This document shows positions 50,738-60,489 of a DNA stretch of 64,000 bases, piece by piece. The stretch is from Alcanivorax sp. (GTDB taxonomy: Bacteria; Pseudomonadota; Gammaproteobacteria; Pseudomonadales; Alcanivoracaceae), in the NCBI GenBank assembly GCA_022565695.1, contig JAIUME010000001.1:1-64000 (forward strand), written 5' to 3'. The notes beneath the pieces were generated by a model. It saw nothing but the letters and a program-made list of their open reading frames with translations, was not told where the DNA came from and did not search any database. The stretch's first letter is position 1, and each line of letters begins with the position of its first letter. A program made the translations under genes and the position numbers.

Positions 50738-51609
50738 TGTTGCGCTGTCTGCACTCTCTTTTATCGACTGCCCCGCTACTGACTGGTCTGCTGTTGGCTG
50801 GTCTATTAATGACTGTCGTGCCAACGACGCTGTCTGCAGAGGCCGACGACAGGGATCTGCCGCCCGCGCACCAAGGCAGTGCAGCCACCATCAGTGACGC
50901 CATCGCCGCTGGCGATCTCGGACGCATTCGTGCGTTGCTGGCCGCCGGGGAAACGGTACGCGGCGCCGATCTGCCCCTGGCATTGCACAGCGGCCGCCTG
51001 CCACTGATTCGCCAGATTGCCGACGCCCTGCCTGAACGCCACCGCCTTGCTCCCGACCTGCTGGCCAGCTATCTGGCGCAGGGCGGTGCCGATCCGGCAG
51101 TGGTGGAGTGGTTGCTGCTGGATGGCGCCGTTATCGAGGGTCGCAACAGCGACGGTGATACTGCCGTCCTGGCCGCTGCCCGCCAGGGACAGCATGCGCT
51201 GGTGACCCTGTTGCTGGCCTATGGCGCCGACCCCCAGGCTGTCAGCGCCAGCGGCTGTGATTTGAGCTGCTTCTACCGTCCCGCCGTCTCAGCCCCCCGG
51301 CAATGGCCGGACATGGATCAGCGCCCGGCGGCGTTCATGGTGCTGGCCCTGGCACCGTCACTGCTGCTGTATTTCGTGCTGGCCGCAGGGTGCCTGCATC
51401 GACGCCGTCCGCTCGCCCCCCTGACTCTCGGCCTGATCGCCGCGCTGGCACTGGGCATCGGGCTCAGCGCCACACTGTTCTACCGCTGCACCCCCTGTCT
51501 GGCGCCACCGGGCCTGCCGCAACTGCTGGTCAGCGCCGCCGCAAGCCTGTGTTTTACGCTGATCATCCTTGTGCCCTTGCTGCGGCGCCCTTTCACCCGG
51601 ACGTTCTGA
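50737..51609 (+). CDS. exported ankyrin-repeat protein with C-terminal membrane segments
   Basis: A 290-residue protein. A signal sequence (about 1-28) is followed by ankyrin-type repeats (about 45-170, with GDLGRIRALLAAGETVRGADLPLALHSGR and GDTAVLAAARQGQHALVTLLLAYGADPQ). The last 100 residues contain three hydrophobic segments. The domain order suggests a periplasmic protein-binding part tethered to the inner membrane. No specific function is recognised. Coupled to ubiK by TGATG. Confidence 0.7.
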   Translation: MLRCLHSLLSTAPLLTGLLLAGLLMTVVPTTLSAEADDRDLPPAHQGSAATISDAIAAGDLGRIRALLAAGETVRGADLPLALHSGRLPLIRQIADALPERHRLAPDLLASYLAQGGADPAVVEWLLLDGAVIEGRNSDGDTAVLAAARQGQHALVTLLLAYGADPQAVSASGCDLSCFYRPAVSAPRQWPDMDQRPAAFMVLALAPSLLLYFVLAAGCLHRRRPLAPLTLGLIAALALGIGLSATLFYRCTPCLAPPGLPQLLVSAAASLCFTLIILVPLLRRPFTRTF

Positions 51610-51668
51610 GCACGCCGGACCCGCCGGGGCAGCCCTGGCCGGGAAGACTCCGCAGTCATCCATTCTGC

Positions 51669-51727
51669 TTGCGGCACGCACCGCCAGCGGTATAATGCCG
51701 CGCAATTACTATACCAACCGGACGGTA
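51669..51727 (+). promoter_or_regulatory. promoter and TetR operator of RND efflux operon
   Basis: TTGCGG (51669-51674) and TATAAT (51691-51696) are spaced 16 bases. A palindrome TACC-N2-CCGG-N2-GGTA at 51712-51727 lies just downstream, where a bound repressor would block initiation. The TetR start is at 51733. Confidence 0.65.
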
Positions 51728-51732
51728 CACTA

Positions 51733-52317
51733 ATGCGACGACCCAAGCCGGCTCCTGGCAGCCCGAATACCCGCGACCAGATTCTCGATGCAGCCCAGCA
51801 GGTGGCCGCCAATCGTGGAGCCGGGCATGTGACGCTGGACGCGGTTGCCCGGGAGAGTGGCCTCAGCAAGGGCGGGGTGCTTTACCATTTCCCTAATAAA
51901 GACGCCTTGATCAACGGGATGCTGGAGCGCCTGATAGAACAGAACGCCGCCGCCCGGGCCCAGGCCGACGCCGCCCTGGACGGACAGCCGCACAGGACGC
52001 TGCGGTCGATTCTCACTGCAAGGCAGACAGAGCACAGGGCGTTGAATCCGGATGTCGCCATGGCGGTACTGGCCGCTGCCGCGGAGAAGCCGCAATTGCT
52101 GGACCCCATGCGCGAGCACATACGCCAGATACACGCTCTGCTGAGCGCTGACAACGCGGCCGGGGGTCAATCGAGCCTGGATCTCACCCTGCTGTTGCTG
52201 GCTGCGGCGGACGGCCTGCTGTTCCAGGATCTGCTGGCACTGTCACCGCTGACACCGGATCATAAAGAACGCCTCAATCGTCGCTTGCTTGAGCTTACCG
52301 AGGAATTGCTGTCATGA
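51733..52317 (+). CDS. TetR-family repressor of RND efflux
   Basis: A 194-residue TetR regulator with TRDQILDAAQQVAANRGAGHVTLDAVARESGLSKGGVLYHFPNKDALINGMLE (residues about 14-65) in several matching segments. The C-terminal part has KERLNRRLLELTEELL. Stop overlaps the adaptor start as ATGA, so it is the first gene of the efflux operon and probably autoregulated through the palindrome upstream. Confidence 0.9.
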   Translation: MRRPKPAPGSPNTRDQILDAAQQVAANRGAGHVTLDAVARESGLSKGGVLYHFPNKDALINGMLERLIEQNAAARAQADAALDGQPHRTLRSILTARQTEHRALNPDVAMAVLAAAAEKPQLLDPMREHIRQIHALLSADNAAGGQSSLDLTLLLLAAADGLLFQDLLALSPLTPDHKERLNRRLLELTEELLS

Positions 52318-53384
52318 AGATGCCCCGCGCCATGCTGCTCCCCCTGACACTGCCGCTGATGGCCACTGCGCTGATGCTCAGCGCCTGTGGCGGCCCGCCG
52401 GATGACGACGAAGCGGGCGTACGCCCGGTACGTGTTCTGGTCATCGGCGAAGACGAGGGCATCACCAGCCGCCGCTTCGTAGGCCGCGTGGATGCCGTCA
52501 GCACCGTGGATCTGTCCTTTCAGGTGGGCGGGCGTATTACCGAACTGCCGGTACAGCAGGGCGCGGTCGTCGCCGCCGGCAATCTGATCGCCGCGCTGGA
52601 CCCGGCGGACTACCGCCTGGCGGTGCGCGAATCGGAAGTGCAGCTGGAGCAGGCGCGCCGGGATCTGGAGCGAAACCGCACCTTGCTGGAGCGCGGCACT
52701 GTGTCGCCGTCCGCCTTTGATCAGGCCAAGACCCAGCACGACCTGGCTGAGGTGGCCCTGGACAACGCCCGGCGCAACCTCTCTTACGCGCGCATCACTG
52801 CCCCCTTCGATGCACTGATCACCCGCCGGCTGGTGGATCGCTATACCAATGTACAACCCAACACCACCGTGGTGCGGGTGCAGGACGTGACCGAACTGCG
52901 CGTACATATCAATGTGCCCGAGCATCTGGTGCGGATATCGGATGAGACATCGCTGTTCGATGTCACCGCCCACTTCTCGCAACACCCCGACATGCACTTC
53001 CCGTTGACCTATCGCGAGCATGAGACGGAACCGGATGCGGTCACCCAGACCTATCAGGTCAGCTTTGGCATGCCCCGGCCGGAGACATTCAATGTGCTGC
53101 CCGGCATGACGGTAACCGTAGAAATTCGCACCCGTGATGCACTGGAGGATGCCATCGTCCAGGTGCCCGTTGGCGCACTGGATATGCAGGCGGATGGCAG
53201 CTTCCGTGTATGGCTGTACGACGATGAAAGCGGCACTGTCAGCCCCCGCGATATCAGCGTGGGCCAGCTCGGGCTGGATCAGGCTGCCGTGCTGAGCGGG
53301 CTCTCCCCCGGCGACACCGTGGTGACAGCGGGCACCGTTTTCCTGCGCGATGGCATGCGCGTTCGCCCTTTCGAGAAATACTGA
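52314..53384 (+). CDS. RND efflux periplasmic adaptor subunit
   Basis: A 356-residue membrane-fusion protein with a lipoprotein signal (LSAC at about residues 20-23). The lipoyl half-motifs flank a helical hairpin (about 90-150). VDLSFQVGGRITELPVQQGAVVAAGNLIAALD and ARITAPFDALITRRLVDRYTNVQPN give the barrel-sandwich halves. It joins the pump to an outer-membrane channel; no TolC-type gene is present here. Confidence 0.9.
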   Translation: MKMPRAMLLPLTLPLMATALMLSACGGPPDDDEAGVRPVRVLVIGEDEGITSRRFVGRVDAVSTVDLSFQVGGRITELPVQQGAVVAAGNLIAALDPADYRLAVRESEVQLEQARRDLERNRTLLERGTVSPSAFDQAKTQHDLAEVALDNARRNLSYARITAPFDALITRRLVDRYTNVQPNTTVVRVQDVTELRVHINVPEHLVRISDETSLFDVTAHFSQHPDMHFPLTYREHETEPDAVTQTYQVSFGMPRPETFNVLPGMTVTVEIRTRDALEDAIVQVPVGALDMQADGSFRVWLYDDESGTVSPRDISVGQLGLDQAAVLSGLSPGDTVVTAGTVFLRDGMRVRPFEKY

Positions 53385-53397
53385 GCGGAGCTGCATC

Positions 53398-56300
53398 ATG
53401 GATATCGCACGCGGCGCCATCGAACGCCCGGTCAATACCTGGCTGATCATTGTCATCTGCCTGCTCGGCGGTCTCTGGGCTTTGTCGTCCATCGGGCGCC
53501 TGGAAGACCCGGCATTTACCCTCAAGCAGGCGGTCATTGTCACACCGTACACCGGCGCGACAGCCGAAGAAGTCGAGGAAGAAGTGACCGAGTTGCTCGA
53601 GTCAGCGTTGCAACAGCTGCCTCAGTTAAAACGGGTGACCTCGAAATCCAAACCCGGCCTGTCGGAAATTACGGTACAGATCAAAGACCAGTATGACAGC
53701 ACCACCATGCCACAGGTCTGGGATGAGCTGCGACGCAAGGTCAACGATGCACGGCCGGACCTGCCCGCTGGCGCCGGCACGCCCAAGGTGAATGATGACT
53801 TCGGCGATGTGTTCGGTATTTTTTATGCGGTCACCGCAGAAGAATTCACCGAGCAGGAAATCCGCAATCTTGCGCGCTTCCTGCGACGTGAGCTGCTCAC
53901 CGTGCCCGGTGTCGCCAAAGTCACGACTGCGGGCGAGCCCACCGAAACCATTTATGTGGAAATTTCCAGCGAGCGCCTTGCCACCCTCGGGCTGCCGGTG
54001 GAGCAAGTGCTCAACACCATACAAACTGAAAATGCCGTGGAAAGCGCAGGCGCCATCAGCATCGGCGATCGCCGTGTGCGGCTGACCAATCGTCCGGGCT
54101 TCGATTCCGTGCGCGCCATCGAGAGCTTGCGCATCGGTCGCCCCGGCTCCACCGAGCAAATCAGCCTGGTGGATATTGCCGATGTATTTCGCCAGAGCAC
54201 GGAAATCCCTGATCAACTGATACGCTTCAATGGCGTGCCCGCTTTCACACTGGCGGTAGCCGGTGTGCCGGATGCCAATATTGTCGAAGTCGGCAAGGCG
54301 GTGGACGCTCACCTGGCGGAGTTGCAGTCGCGCATCCCGCTGGGTGTCAATCTGCATCCCATCTACGAACAGCATGTGGTGGTCGATGAAGCCATCAACA
54401 GCTTTATTGTCAGCCTGCTGCTGTCCGTGGCCATCGTTATCGGTGTGCTGTGCCTGACCATGGGTTGGCGCGTCGGGATCGTCGTCGGTGCCACACTGCT
54501 GTTGACGGTACTGGGCACCATTCTGTTCATGCGATTGCTGCATATCGAGATGGAGCGTATTTCTCTCGGCGCGCTGATCATCGCCATGGGCATGCTGGTG
54601 GACAATGCTATCGTTGTCGCCGAAGGCATGCTGATCAATATGCAACGCGGCATGAAAGCCAAAGAGGCGGCCAGTGATTCCGCACGCCGAACACAGATAC
54701 CACTGCTCGGCGCCACCGTCATCGGCATCATGGCATTCGCCGGTATCGGCCTGTCTCAGGATGTGACGGGGGAATTCCTGTTCTCGCTGTTTGCGGTGAT
54801 CGGCATTTCCCTGTTGCTGAGCTGGATTCTGGCGGTCACCGTAACGCCGCTGCTGGGGAATTACTTCTTCCGCGTGGCAAAGGATTCGGCCGAGAAGGAT
54901 CCCTATGCCGGCCGCCCTTACCTGCTTTATCGCAACGCCCTGCAAGGCGCCCTGCGCGCACGGGGCAAGACGCTGGCTGGCCTGACCCTGCTGACATTGT
55001 TCTGTCTGGCAGGCTTCGGTTTCGTCAAACAGGCGTTCTTTCCGGCGTCCAACACGCCCCTGTTTTACGTCAACTACACGCTGCCACAGGGCTCGGATAT
55101 TCGCGCTACCGCCCGCGACATCGCCGAGATCGACGCCTTGATCCGGGAGCACCCGAAAGTGGTGTCCGTCGCCAGCTTTGTGGGCAGCGGTGCCAGCCGC
55201 TTCATGCTCACCTATGCGCCGGAGCAGCCCAATCCGGCGTATGGACAATTGATTGTGCGTGTCGGGCATCGCAATCAGATCCCGCCGCTGATGGCCACGT
55301 TGCGCGAGACATTGCCCCCGCTCTTCCCCGACGCAGAAATCTATACCCAGCGTCTGATGTTCGGCCCCGGGGACGGCGCCAAACTCGAAGCCCGTTTTTC
55401 CGGCCCGGATACCGACGTGCTGCGCCGCCTGGGCGATGAAGCCAGCGCCATCATGAACGCCACCGAAGGCGTCACGGACGTGCGCACCAACTGGCGCCAG
55501 CGAGAGCTGGTGATACTGCCGCAGTTCAGCGAGGAACGCGCGCGCGTCGCCGGCATCAGCCGTGCCGAAGTCGCCCAGTCGCTGGAATTTGCCACCACTG
55601 GCGTGCGCGCCGGCACTTATCGCGAAGGCGACGAGCAAATCCCCATCGTCTCGCGTCCGCCGGATTTCGAGCGGCTCGATGTGACACGCCTGACAGACCG
55701 GCTTATCTGGAGCGCCAGCGAACAGGCCTACGTGCCCGTCACGCAAGTGGTCGACGGTTTCACCACCGCCAACGAAGAAGCGCTCATCCATCGCCGCAAC
55801 CGGGTGCGCACACTCACTGTGCAGGCGGAACCGGAAGGTGATCTGACATCCGACGAAGCATTCCGGCGCGTGCGTGCCGCTATCGAGGACATCAAGGTGC
55901 CTCAAGGCTACCGCATGGAATGGGGCGGCGAGTACGAGAACTCCCGTGAAGCCCAGGCCTCTCTCGGCGCTCAATTGCCACTGAGCTTCCTGATCATGTT
56001 GCTGATCAGCATCCTGTTGTTCGGGAAATTGCGACAGCCTGCGGTGATCTGGCTGATCGTGCCCATGTCCATCTGCGGTGTGACGTTGGGGCTGCTACTC
56101 ACCGGCATGCCCTTTACCTTTACCGCATTGCTCGGTTTCCTGAGCCTGTCCGGCATGCTGATGAAAAATGCCATCGTCCTGGTGGACGAAATCGATGCGC
56201 AGATTGCCACCGGCAAGGAGTCTGTCCTCGCCCTGACAGAAGCCAGCATCAGTCGTCTTCGTCCGGTGTTCCTGGCCGCCGTCACGACTATTCTCGGCAT

Positions 56301-56454
56301 GGTGCCGCTGCTCTGGGATGCCTTCTTTGCCAGCATGGCGGTCACCATCATGGGCGGCCTGGCCTTTGCTACGGTGCTGACATTGATTGCCGTACCGACG
56401 CTTTACGCGCTGTTTTTCCGCATACGTATACAAAACACTGTAGCTGAACACTGA
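53398..56454 (+). CDS. RND efflux transporter permease
   Basis: A 1018-residue HAE1/AcrB-type RND pump with twelve expected transmembrane segments and two large periplasmic loops. The charged intramembrane residues appear in ALIIAMGMLVDNAIVVAEGM (paired Asp), and the second half has SLSGMLMKNAIVLVDEIDAQI. Specificity is not readable. The start at 53398 follows the adaptor by 13 bases. Two hairpins end the operon. Confidence 0.93.
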   Translation: MDIARGAIERPVNTWLIIVICLLGGLWALSSIGRLEDPAFTLKQAVIVTPYTGATAEEVEEEVTELLESALQQLPQLKRVTSKSKPGLSEITVQIKDQYDSTTMPQVWDELRRKVNDARPDLPAGAGTPKVNDDFGDVFGIFYAVTAEEFTEQEIRNLARFLRRELLTVPGVAKVTTAGEPTETIYVEISSERLATLGLPVEQVLNTIQTENAVESAGAISIGDRRVRLTNRPGFDSVRAIESLRIGRPGSTEQISLVDIADVFRQSTEIPDQLIRFNGVPAFTLAVAGVPDANIVEVGKAVDAHLAELQSRIPLGVNLHPIYEQHVVVDEAINSFIVSLLLSVAIVIGVLCLTMGWRVGIVVGATLLLTVLGTILFMRLLHIEMERISLGALIIAMGMLVDNAIVVAEGMLINMQRGMKAKEAASDSARRTQIPLLGATVIGIMAFAGIGLSQDVTGEFLFSLFAVIGISLLLSWILAVTVTPLLGNYFFRVAKDSAEKDPYAGRPYLLYRNALQGALRARGKTLAGLTLLTLFCLAGFGFVKQAFFPASNTPLFYVNYTLPQGSDIRATARDIAEIDALIREHPKVVSVASFVGSGASRFMLTYAPEQPNPAYGQLIVRVGHRNQIPPLMATLRETLPPLFPDAEIYTQRLMFGPGDGAKLEARFSGPDTDVLRRLGDEASAIMNATEGVTDVRTNWRQRELVILPQFSEERARVAGISRAEVAQSLEFATTGVRAGTYREGDEQIPIVSRPPDFERLDVTRLTDRLIWSASEQAYVPVTQVVDGFTTANEEALIHRRNRVRTLTVQAEPEGDLTSDEAFRRVRAAIEDIKVPQGYRMEWGGEYENSREAQASLGAQLPLSFLIMLLISILLFGKLRQPAVIWLIVPMSICGVTLGLLLTGMPFTFTALLGFLSLSGMLMKNAIVLVDEIDAQIATGKESVLALTEASISRLRPVFLAAVTTILGMVPLLWDAFFASMAVTIMGGLAFATVLTLIAVPTLYALFFRIRIQNTVAEH

Positions 56455-56465
56455 CAGCATCCATC

Positions 56466-56492
56466 GGCCCTGGCTGACAGACAGCCAGGGCC
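56466..56492 (+). terminator. terminator hairpin after RND operon
   Basis: GGCCCTGGCTG (56466-56476) pairs with CAGCCAGGGCC (56482-56492) over five bases, followed by GCCTTTG. Confidence 0.7.
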
Positions 56493-56501
56493 GCCTTTGT
56501 C

Positions 56502-56535
56502 AGGCTCGTCGGACCAGATCCGGCGAGCCTTTTTC
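56502..56535 (+). terminator. second hairpin and T-run directly before comM
   Basis: AGGCTCGTCGGA (56502-56513) pairs, with one mismatch, with TCCGGCGAGCCT (56519-56530). TTTTC follows and the comM ATG is the next base. It may be the true terminator of the RND operon, or part of comM control. Confidence 0.65.
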
Positions 56536-58041
56536 ATGTCTGTCACCCTGCTGCACACCCGTGCCGTGCTCGGCATAGATGCCCCCGAAGTGCAGGTGGA
56601 AACCCACCTGTCACCGGGCCTGCCCGGTTTTTCCATTGTCGGCTTGCCCGAAGCCGCGGTGCGCGAGAGCCGCGATCGCGTGCGCTCGGCACTGATCAAT
56701 AGCGGCTTCGAGTTTCCGACGCGGCGCATTACCGTCAATCTGGCACCGGCGGATCTGCCCAAGGGCGGCGGTCGTTATGATCTGCCCATCGCACTGGGCA
56801 TCCTCGCCGCCAGCGGCCAGCTGCGCATCACCGATCCCGACGCCTTCGAATGTCTGGGTGAACTCGCACTGGGCGGTGAGCTGCGGCCAGGCCACGGCGT
56901 ACTGCCCGCCGCGCTCGCCGCAAGCCGCAGCGATCGTGCCCTGATCGTTCCCTGCAGCAACGCCGCCGAAGCGGCGCTGGCGCATTGTGCTGTCCACGGT
57001 GCCGATTCCCTTTTGGCGGTATGCGCACATCTGGAAGGCCGGGAAATCATTGCTGCGGCCACGGCACCGGCGATGCCTGGCATCACATCAGCCACCACAC
57101 CTTCTGCTCCTTGCCTCCGCGATGTGCGCGGCCAGCACCAGGCCCGCCGCGCGCTGGAAATCGCTGCAGCGGGCGGCCACTCACTGTTGCTCAGTGGCCC
57201 GCCCGGCAGCGGCAAGAGCATGCTTGCACAGCGCCTGCCCGGCCTGCTGCCGCCGCTGGACAACGAGGCAGCACTGGAAGTCGCCGCCGTCCATTCACTG
57301 CATCGATCCCGTGCCCTGGCGCAGTTCCATCTCCCGCCTTTTCGCTCGCCGCACCATACTGCGTCAGCCGCCGCACTGGTGGGCGGCGGCGGCACACCGT
57401 GCCCCGGCGAAATCTCGCTGGCGCACCGTGGCGTGCTGTTTCTGGACGAATTGCCCGAATTCAACCGGCAGGTGCTGGAAGTGCTGCGCGAGCCGCTGGA
57501 AACCGGCGAGGTCCATATTTCCCGTGCCCGGGCACAGGCACGTTTCCCGGCGCACTTTCAGCTTGTAGCCGCCATGAACCCCTGCCCCTGCGGCTGGCTT
57601 GGCGACCCCGCCCGCAGCTGTGGGTACTTTTGCGACAAGGCCCGGCGCTATCAGCAGAAACTGTCCGGCCCGCTGCTGGATCGCATTGATCTGCATCTTG
57701 ATGTGGAGGCCGTACCGGCCGCCGCCATCACCAGCCAGGAAGAAGGCGAAGCCAGCGCATCGGTACGCGAACGCGTCATCGCCGCCCGCCAACGACAACT
57801 CGCGCGGCAGGACCGGCTCAACAGCCAGCTCGACGCCACAACGCTTGCACCCTGGCTCCACGCACACCGCCACTGGCTGCAACACAGCATGGAGCAACTC
57901 GGCCTGTCCGCGCGCAGCCTCCACCGCCTGATACGCGTGGCCCGCACCCTGGCCGACCTGGCCGGTGAGGACGTCATCAGGGAAAGCCACCTCCTGGAAG
58001 CCCTCAGCTATCGCCCCACCTCCGCCGCGCCGCCCGCCTGA
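56536..58041 (+). CDS. comM: ComM/YifB-family Mg chelatase-like ATPase
   Basis: A 501-residue AAA+ protein. The N-terminal MSVTLLHTRAVLGIDAPEVQVE and GLPEAAVRESRDRVRSAL lead to a Lon-like domain. The AAA+ domain carries Walker A SGPPGSGKSMLAQRLPGLL (about 225-243), GVLFLDELPEF (Walker B) and the zinc-like NPCPCGWLGDPARSCGYF. ComM is a branch-migration helicase that helps integrate transforming DNA. The start is confirmed by the conserved N-terminus; no ribosome site is seen before it. Confidence 0.93.
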   Translation: MSVTLLHTRAVLGIDAPEVQVETHLSPGLPGFSIVGLPEAAVRESRDRVRSALINSGFEFPTRRITVNLAPADLPKGGGRYDLPIALGILAASGQLRITDPDAFECLGELALGGELRPGHGVLPAALAASRSDRALIVPCSNAAEAALAHCAVHGADSLLAVCAHLEGREIIAAATAPAMPGITSATTPSAPCLRDVRGQHQARRALEIAAAGGHSLLLSGPPGSGKSMLAQRLPGLLPPLDNEAALEVAAVHSLHRSRALAQFHLPPFRSPHHTASAAALVGGGGTPCPGEISLAHRGVLFLDELPEFNRQVLEVLREPLETGEVHISRARAQARFPAHFQLVAAMNPCPCGWLGDPARSCGYFCDKARRYQQKLSGPLLDRIDLHLDVEAVPAAAITSQEEGEASASVRERVIAARQRQLARQDRLNSQLDATTLAPWLHAHRHWLQHSMEQLGLSARSLHRLIRVARTLADLAGEDVIRESHLLEALSYRPTSAAPPA

Positions 58042-58100
58042 TCATCGCTGCCCGGCGAGGCATGATCTTGCGCTTCTGTCATATATAAGAGACAATTCAT

Positions 58101-58397
58101 ATGAGAATCGTCCAGCATCCCGCATTCGGAAAATGGCTGCTGACACTCCGTGATGCCCGAGCCAGGGGCCGCATCATCGAGCGGGTGCATCGCCTCTCAC
58201 ACGGTTTGTGGGGAGACGTAAAGCCGGTGGGCGAAGGCGTTTCAGAGTTGCGCATTGATTACGGGAAAGGCTACAGGCTATACGCAAAGCGAAAGGGCGA
58301 TGCACTGGTGATTCTGTTATGCGGCGGACAAAAGATCGGTCAGCAAAGAGACATCAGACTGGCCAAGCGGTTAGCGAGAGAGCTGGAGGACATATGA
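58101..58397 (+). CDS. RelE/HigB-type toxin
   Basis: A 98-residue type II toxin of the RelE/ParE group (HigB-like killer family). VKPVGEGVSELRIDYGKGYRLYAKRKGDALVILLCGGQK (about 47-85) holds the conserved basic residues used for mRNA cleavage on the ribosome. It precedes its antitoxin, the reversed order typical of HigBA. The stop overlaps the antitoxin start as ATGA. Confidence 0.87.
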   Translation: MRIVQHPAFGKWLLTLRDARARGRIIERVHRLSHGLWGDVKPVGEGVSELRIDYGKGYRLYAKRKGDALVILLCGGQKIGQQRDIRLAKRLARELEDI

Positions 58398-58687
58398 AAA
58401 CCCGACTCACAGCATTTGATCCGGCAGAGTATCTTGACTCACCGGAGGCCATTGCCGAGTTTCTGGCTGCTGCCTTCGAAACCCGGGATGGCGCCTATAT
58501 CGCCTCCGCCATTGGCGTGGCAGCAAGAGCGAAAGGTATGACCGATATCGCACGGGAAACCGGCCTTGCCCGACAGAGTCTTTATGCCGCCCTGAGCGAA
58601 AAAGGGAATCCACGGCTGGATACGCTGATCAAGGTGCTCTCCACGCTGGGTGTGGATCTCTCCACCAAAGCGCACAACCCGGCCTAG
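58394..58687 (+). CDS. HigA-type antitoxin
   Basis: A 97-residue antitoxin with a helix-turn-helix of the HigA/addiction-antidote type (MTDIARETGLARQSLYAALSEKGNPRLDTLIKVLSTLGV). The N-terminal part, KTRLTAFDPAEYLDSPEAIAEFLAAAF, should contact the toxin. It should neutralise the upstream toxin and repress the shared promoter. Confidence 0.88.
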   Translation: MKTRLTAFDPAEYLDSPEAIAEFLAAAFETRDGAYIASAIGVAARAKGMTDIARETGLARQSLYAALSEKGNPRLDTLIKVLSTLGVDLSTKAHNPA

Positions 58688-58715
58688 CCTGTCACATCAT
58701 CAGCGCTCGCCGCCG

Positions 58716-59585
58716 TCAGGACACCGGCTTCTGCTTGTTTCGTCTGAACGGCTCGCGTAACTGCGCAAGATAGCTCACCGGGTAGTCTTCTTGCTGTCTC
58801 AGTCCCAGCTCCTCGCTGGTGCGCGGTGCCTTGCCGGGCTGATAGTGGAAGGTTCCGACAAGATGATCATAAAGCGTAGTAAAGAGACCAAAATTGATAT
58901 CGCCATCGCCATGGCGGCGATGATGGAAACGATGTATCTCGGCGTTTGCAAACAGGTAACGGAAGATGCCGGTGCGAATATCCGCATTGGTATGCTGGCA
59001 AAGCAGCGCAATCGAGGCCAGGAACGGCAGTATGATCGCCACATTCAGCGGGATACCCAACAACAGTAACGGCAACACCCCGGCAGTCGCTTCCACACTC
59101 TGGTGCACCGGATGTTTCATCAGGCCATTGAAGCCATACAATCGCCGTGGACTGTGATGCACGGCGTGAAAGCGCCATAGCCATAGCAGGCGGTGGCTGG
59201 CGTGATGTGCCATGGCCATACCCGTATCCAGAATCAGCACTGCCAACAACACCTGAAACAGATAGGGCCAGTGCTGCGGCCATATCCCTCCCCCGATCGC
59301 CAGCGCGGCAAACAGCGGCAACAACCACAGCGACGCGCGATTGAGAGTCAGACTGACCATCGCGTGCAGGATATCCCGCCCGGCGTCACCCTGATTCCTG
59401 TTCCAGTCACGCTGCCAGGGAATCAGGCGCTCCATCACAAAGCAGAACAGCACAGCGGCGATCAGTATCATCAACATCACCACAACGCTGGCGCCCTGGC
59501 TTCCGGCCACGACAATGGCGCCACCAAACCCGAACAGCAATACTGGCCACGTCAGCCAGGCCAGCATTCGTTTCACATACTGCAT
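58716..59585 (-). CDS. fatty acid hydroxylase/sterol desaturase-family protein
   Basis: A 289-residue integral membrane di-iron enzyme. The three His clusters are present: HHASHRLLWLWRFHAVHHS (about 120-138), HPVHQ, and HRFHHRRHGDGDINFG (about 215-230). Members hydroxylate fatty acids or desaturate sterols. The substrate is not readable. Divergent from an AraC regulator with an 78-base gap. Confidence 0.88.
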   Translation of the reverse strand: MQYVKRMLAWLTWPVLLFGFGGAIVVAGSQGASVVVMLMILIAAVLFCFVMERLIPWQRDWNRNQGDAGRDILHAMVSLTLNRASLWLLPLFAALAIGGGIWPQHWPYLFQVLLAVLILDTGMAMAHHASHRLLWLWRFHAVHHSPRRLYGFNGLMKHPVHQSVEATAGVLPLLLLGIPLNVAIILPFLASIALLCQHTNADIRTGIFRYLFANAEIHRFHHRRHGDGDINFGLFTTLYDHLVGTFHYQPGKAPRTSEELGLRQQEDYPVSYLAQLREPFRRNKQKPVS

Positions 59586-59663
59586 AACCGTCTCCGATAT
59601 CTGTCATCATCGGCGACAGTATTCAATGGTCAGCAATAGTACGCTTGAATAAACTGGCAGATC

Positions 59664-60482
59664 ATGACAGACACCTCGACGGTACAACTTTATCTGTGGC
59701 CACACCGCCTGCTGTTCATCGGCCCGGGGCTGGACACCCATGCACATCGCCACCATGCGGCGCAGCTCTGCATCAGCCTGGGCCCGGCACCGGTGCAGGT
59801 GCGCGGGGGTGATAAAGAAGCGCTGTTATCCGGGCCGGCCTTCTTCATTCCGCCGGATGTCTCGCATCAGATCGTGCAGCATCAAGACCTGCTGGCGCTG
59901 TTTTATTTCGATCCGGAAAGTCAGGAATGCGAAGCCCTGACACAACATCTGGGCAACGGCGAGGCAGACTGTATTACCTCCGTTGATCCTGCGTCACTGC
60001 CGATAAAAGCGATCCATACGCTGCTGCAAGATCAGCAAAACGCGGCACTGGCCAATACTGTCTGCAATACACTGCCGGGCCTTCCGGGCATACGCGATGA
60101 GCAGATCGACGCGCGCCTGCAACGGGTGCTCGACTGGCTGGGCGATCATCTGGATTCGCCGATACGGCTGGCAACACTGGCACGCATCGCGCACACATCG
60201 GAGAGCTGGCTGGCGCATGCCTTCACCGACACCATCGGTGTGCCGATACGTCGTTATGTACTCTGGCGCCGGCTTAGACTGGCGATTGAAGCGGCGCTCG
60301 GTGGCGCTTCTCTGACGCAGGCAGCGCATGCCGCCGACTTTGCCGATGCGGCACACCTGTCGCGCACGTTTCGGGACAATTTCGGTGTGGCGCCGTCTTT
60401 CCTGTTCTCTCGGCGCGCGTCGCTGTCGGTGACCTTCTGCAGCACGTCGGGGCCGTTGCCCTCATCCGCCAGTCCTTCCTGA
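59664..60482 (+). CDS. AraC-family transcriptional regulator
   Basis: A 272-residue AraC regulator. The N-terminal cupin part begins HAHRHHAAQLCISLG (about 24-38). The C-terminal double helix-turn-helix (about 155-250) has SPIRLATLARIAHTSESWLAHAFTDTIGVPIRRYVLWRRL and DAAHLSRTFRDNFGVAPS. Probably controls the divergent hydroxylase. Confidence 0.88.
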   Translation: MTDTSTVQLYLWPHRLLFIGPGLDTHAHRHHAAQLCISLGPAPVQVRGGDKEALLSGPAFFIPPDVSHQIVQHQDLLALFYFDPESQECEALTQHLGNGEADCITSVDPASLPIKAIHTLLQDQQNAALANTVCNTLPGLPGIRDEQIDARLQRVLDWLGDHLDSPIRLATLARIAHTSESWLAHAFTDTIGVPIRRYVLWRRLRLAIEAALGGASLTQAAHAADFADAAHLSRTFRDNFGVAPSFLFSRRASLSVTFCSTSGPLPSSASPS

Positions 60483-60489
60483 TACGACG

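Noticed and set aside
53626-55974. Long minus-strand open frame of 782 codons
   Set aside because: It is antisense to the RND permease, has no domain, and is His/Gln-rich as expected of a shadow frame in high-GC DNA.
56497-56535. Upstream TTG start for comM
   Set aside because: It lies in a hairpin stem, and the family N-terminus begins at 56536.
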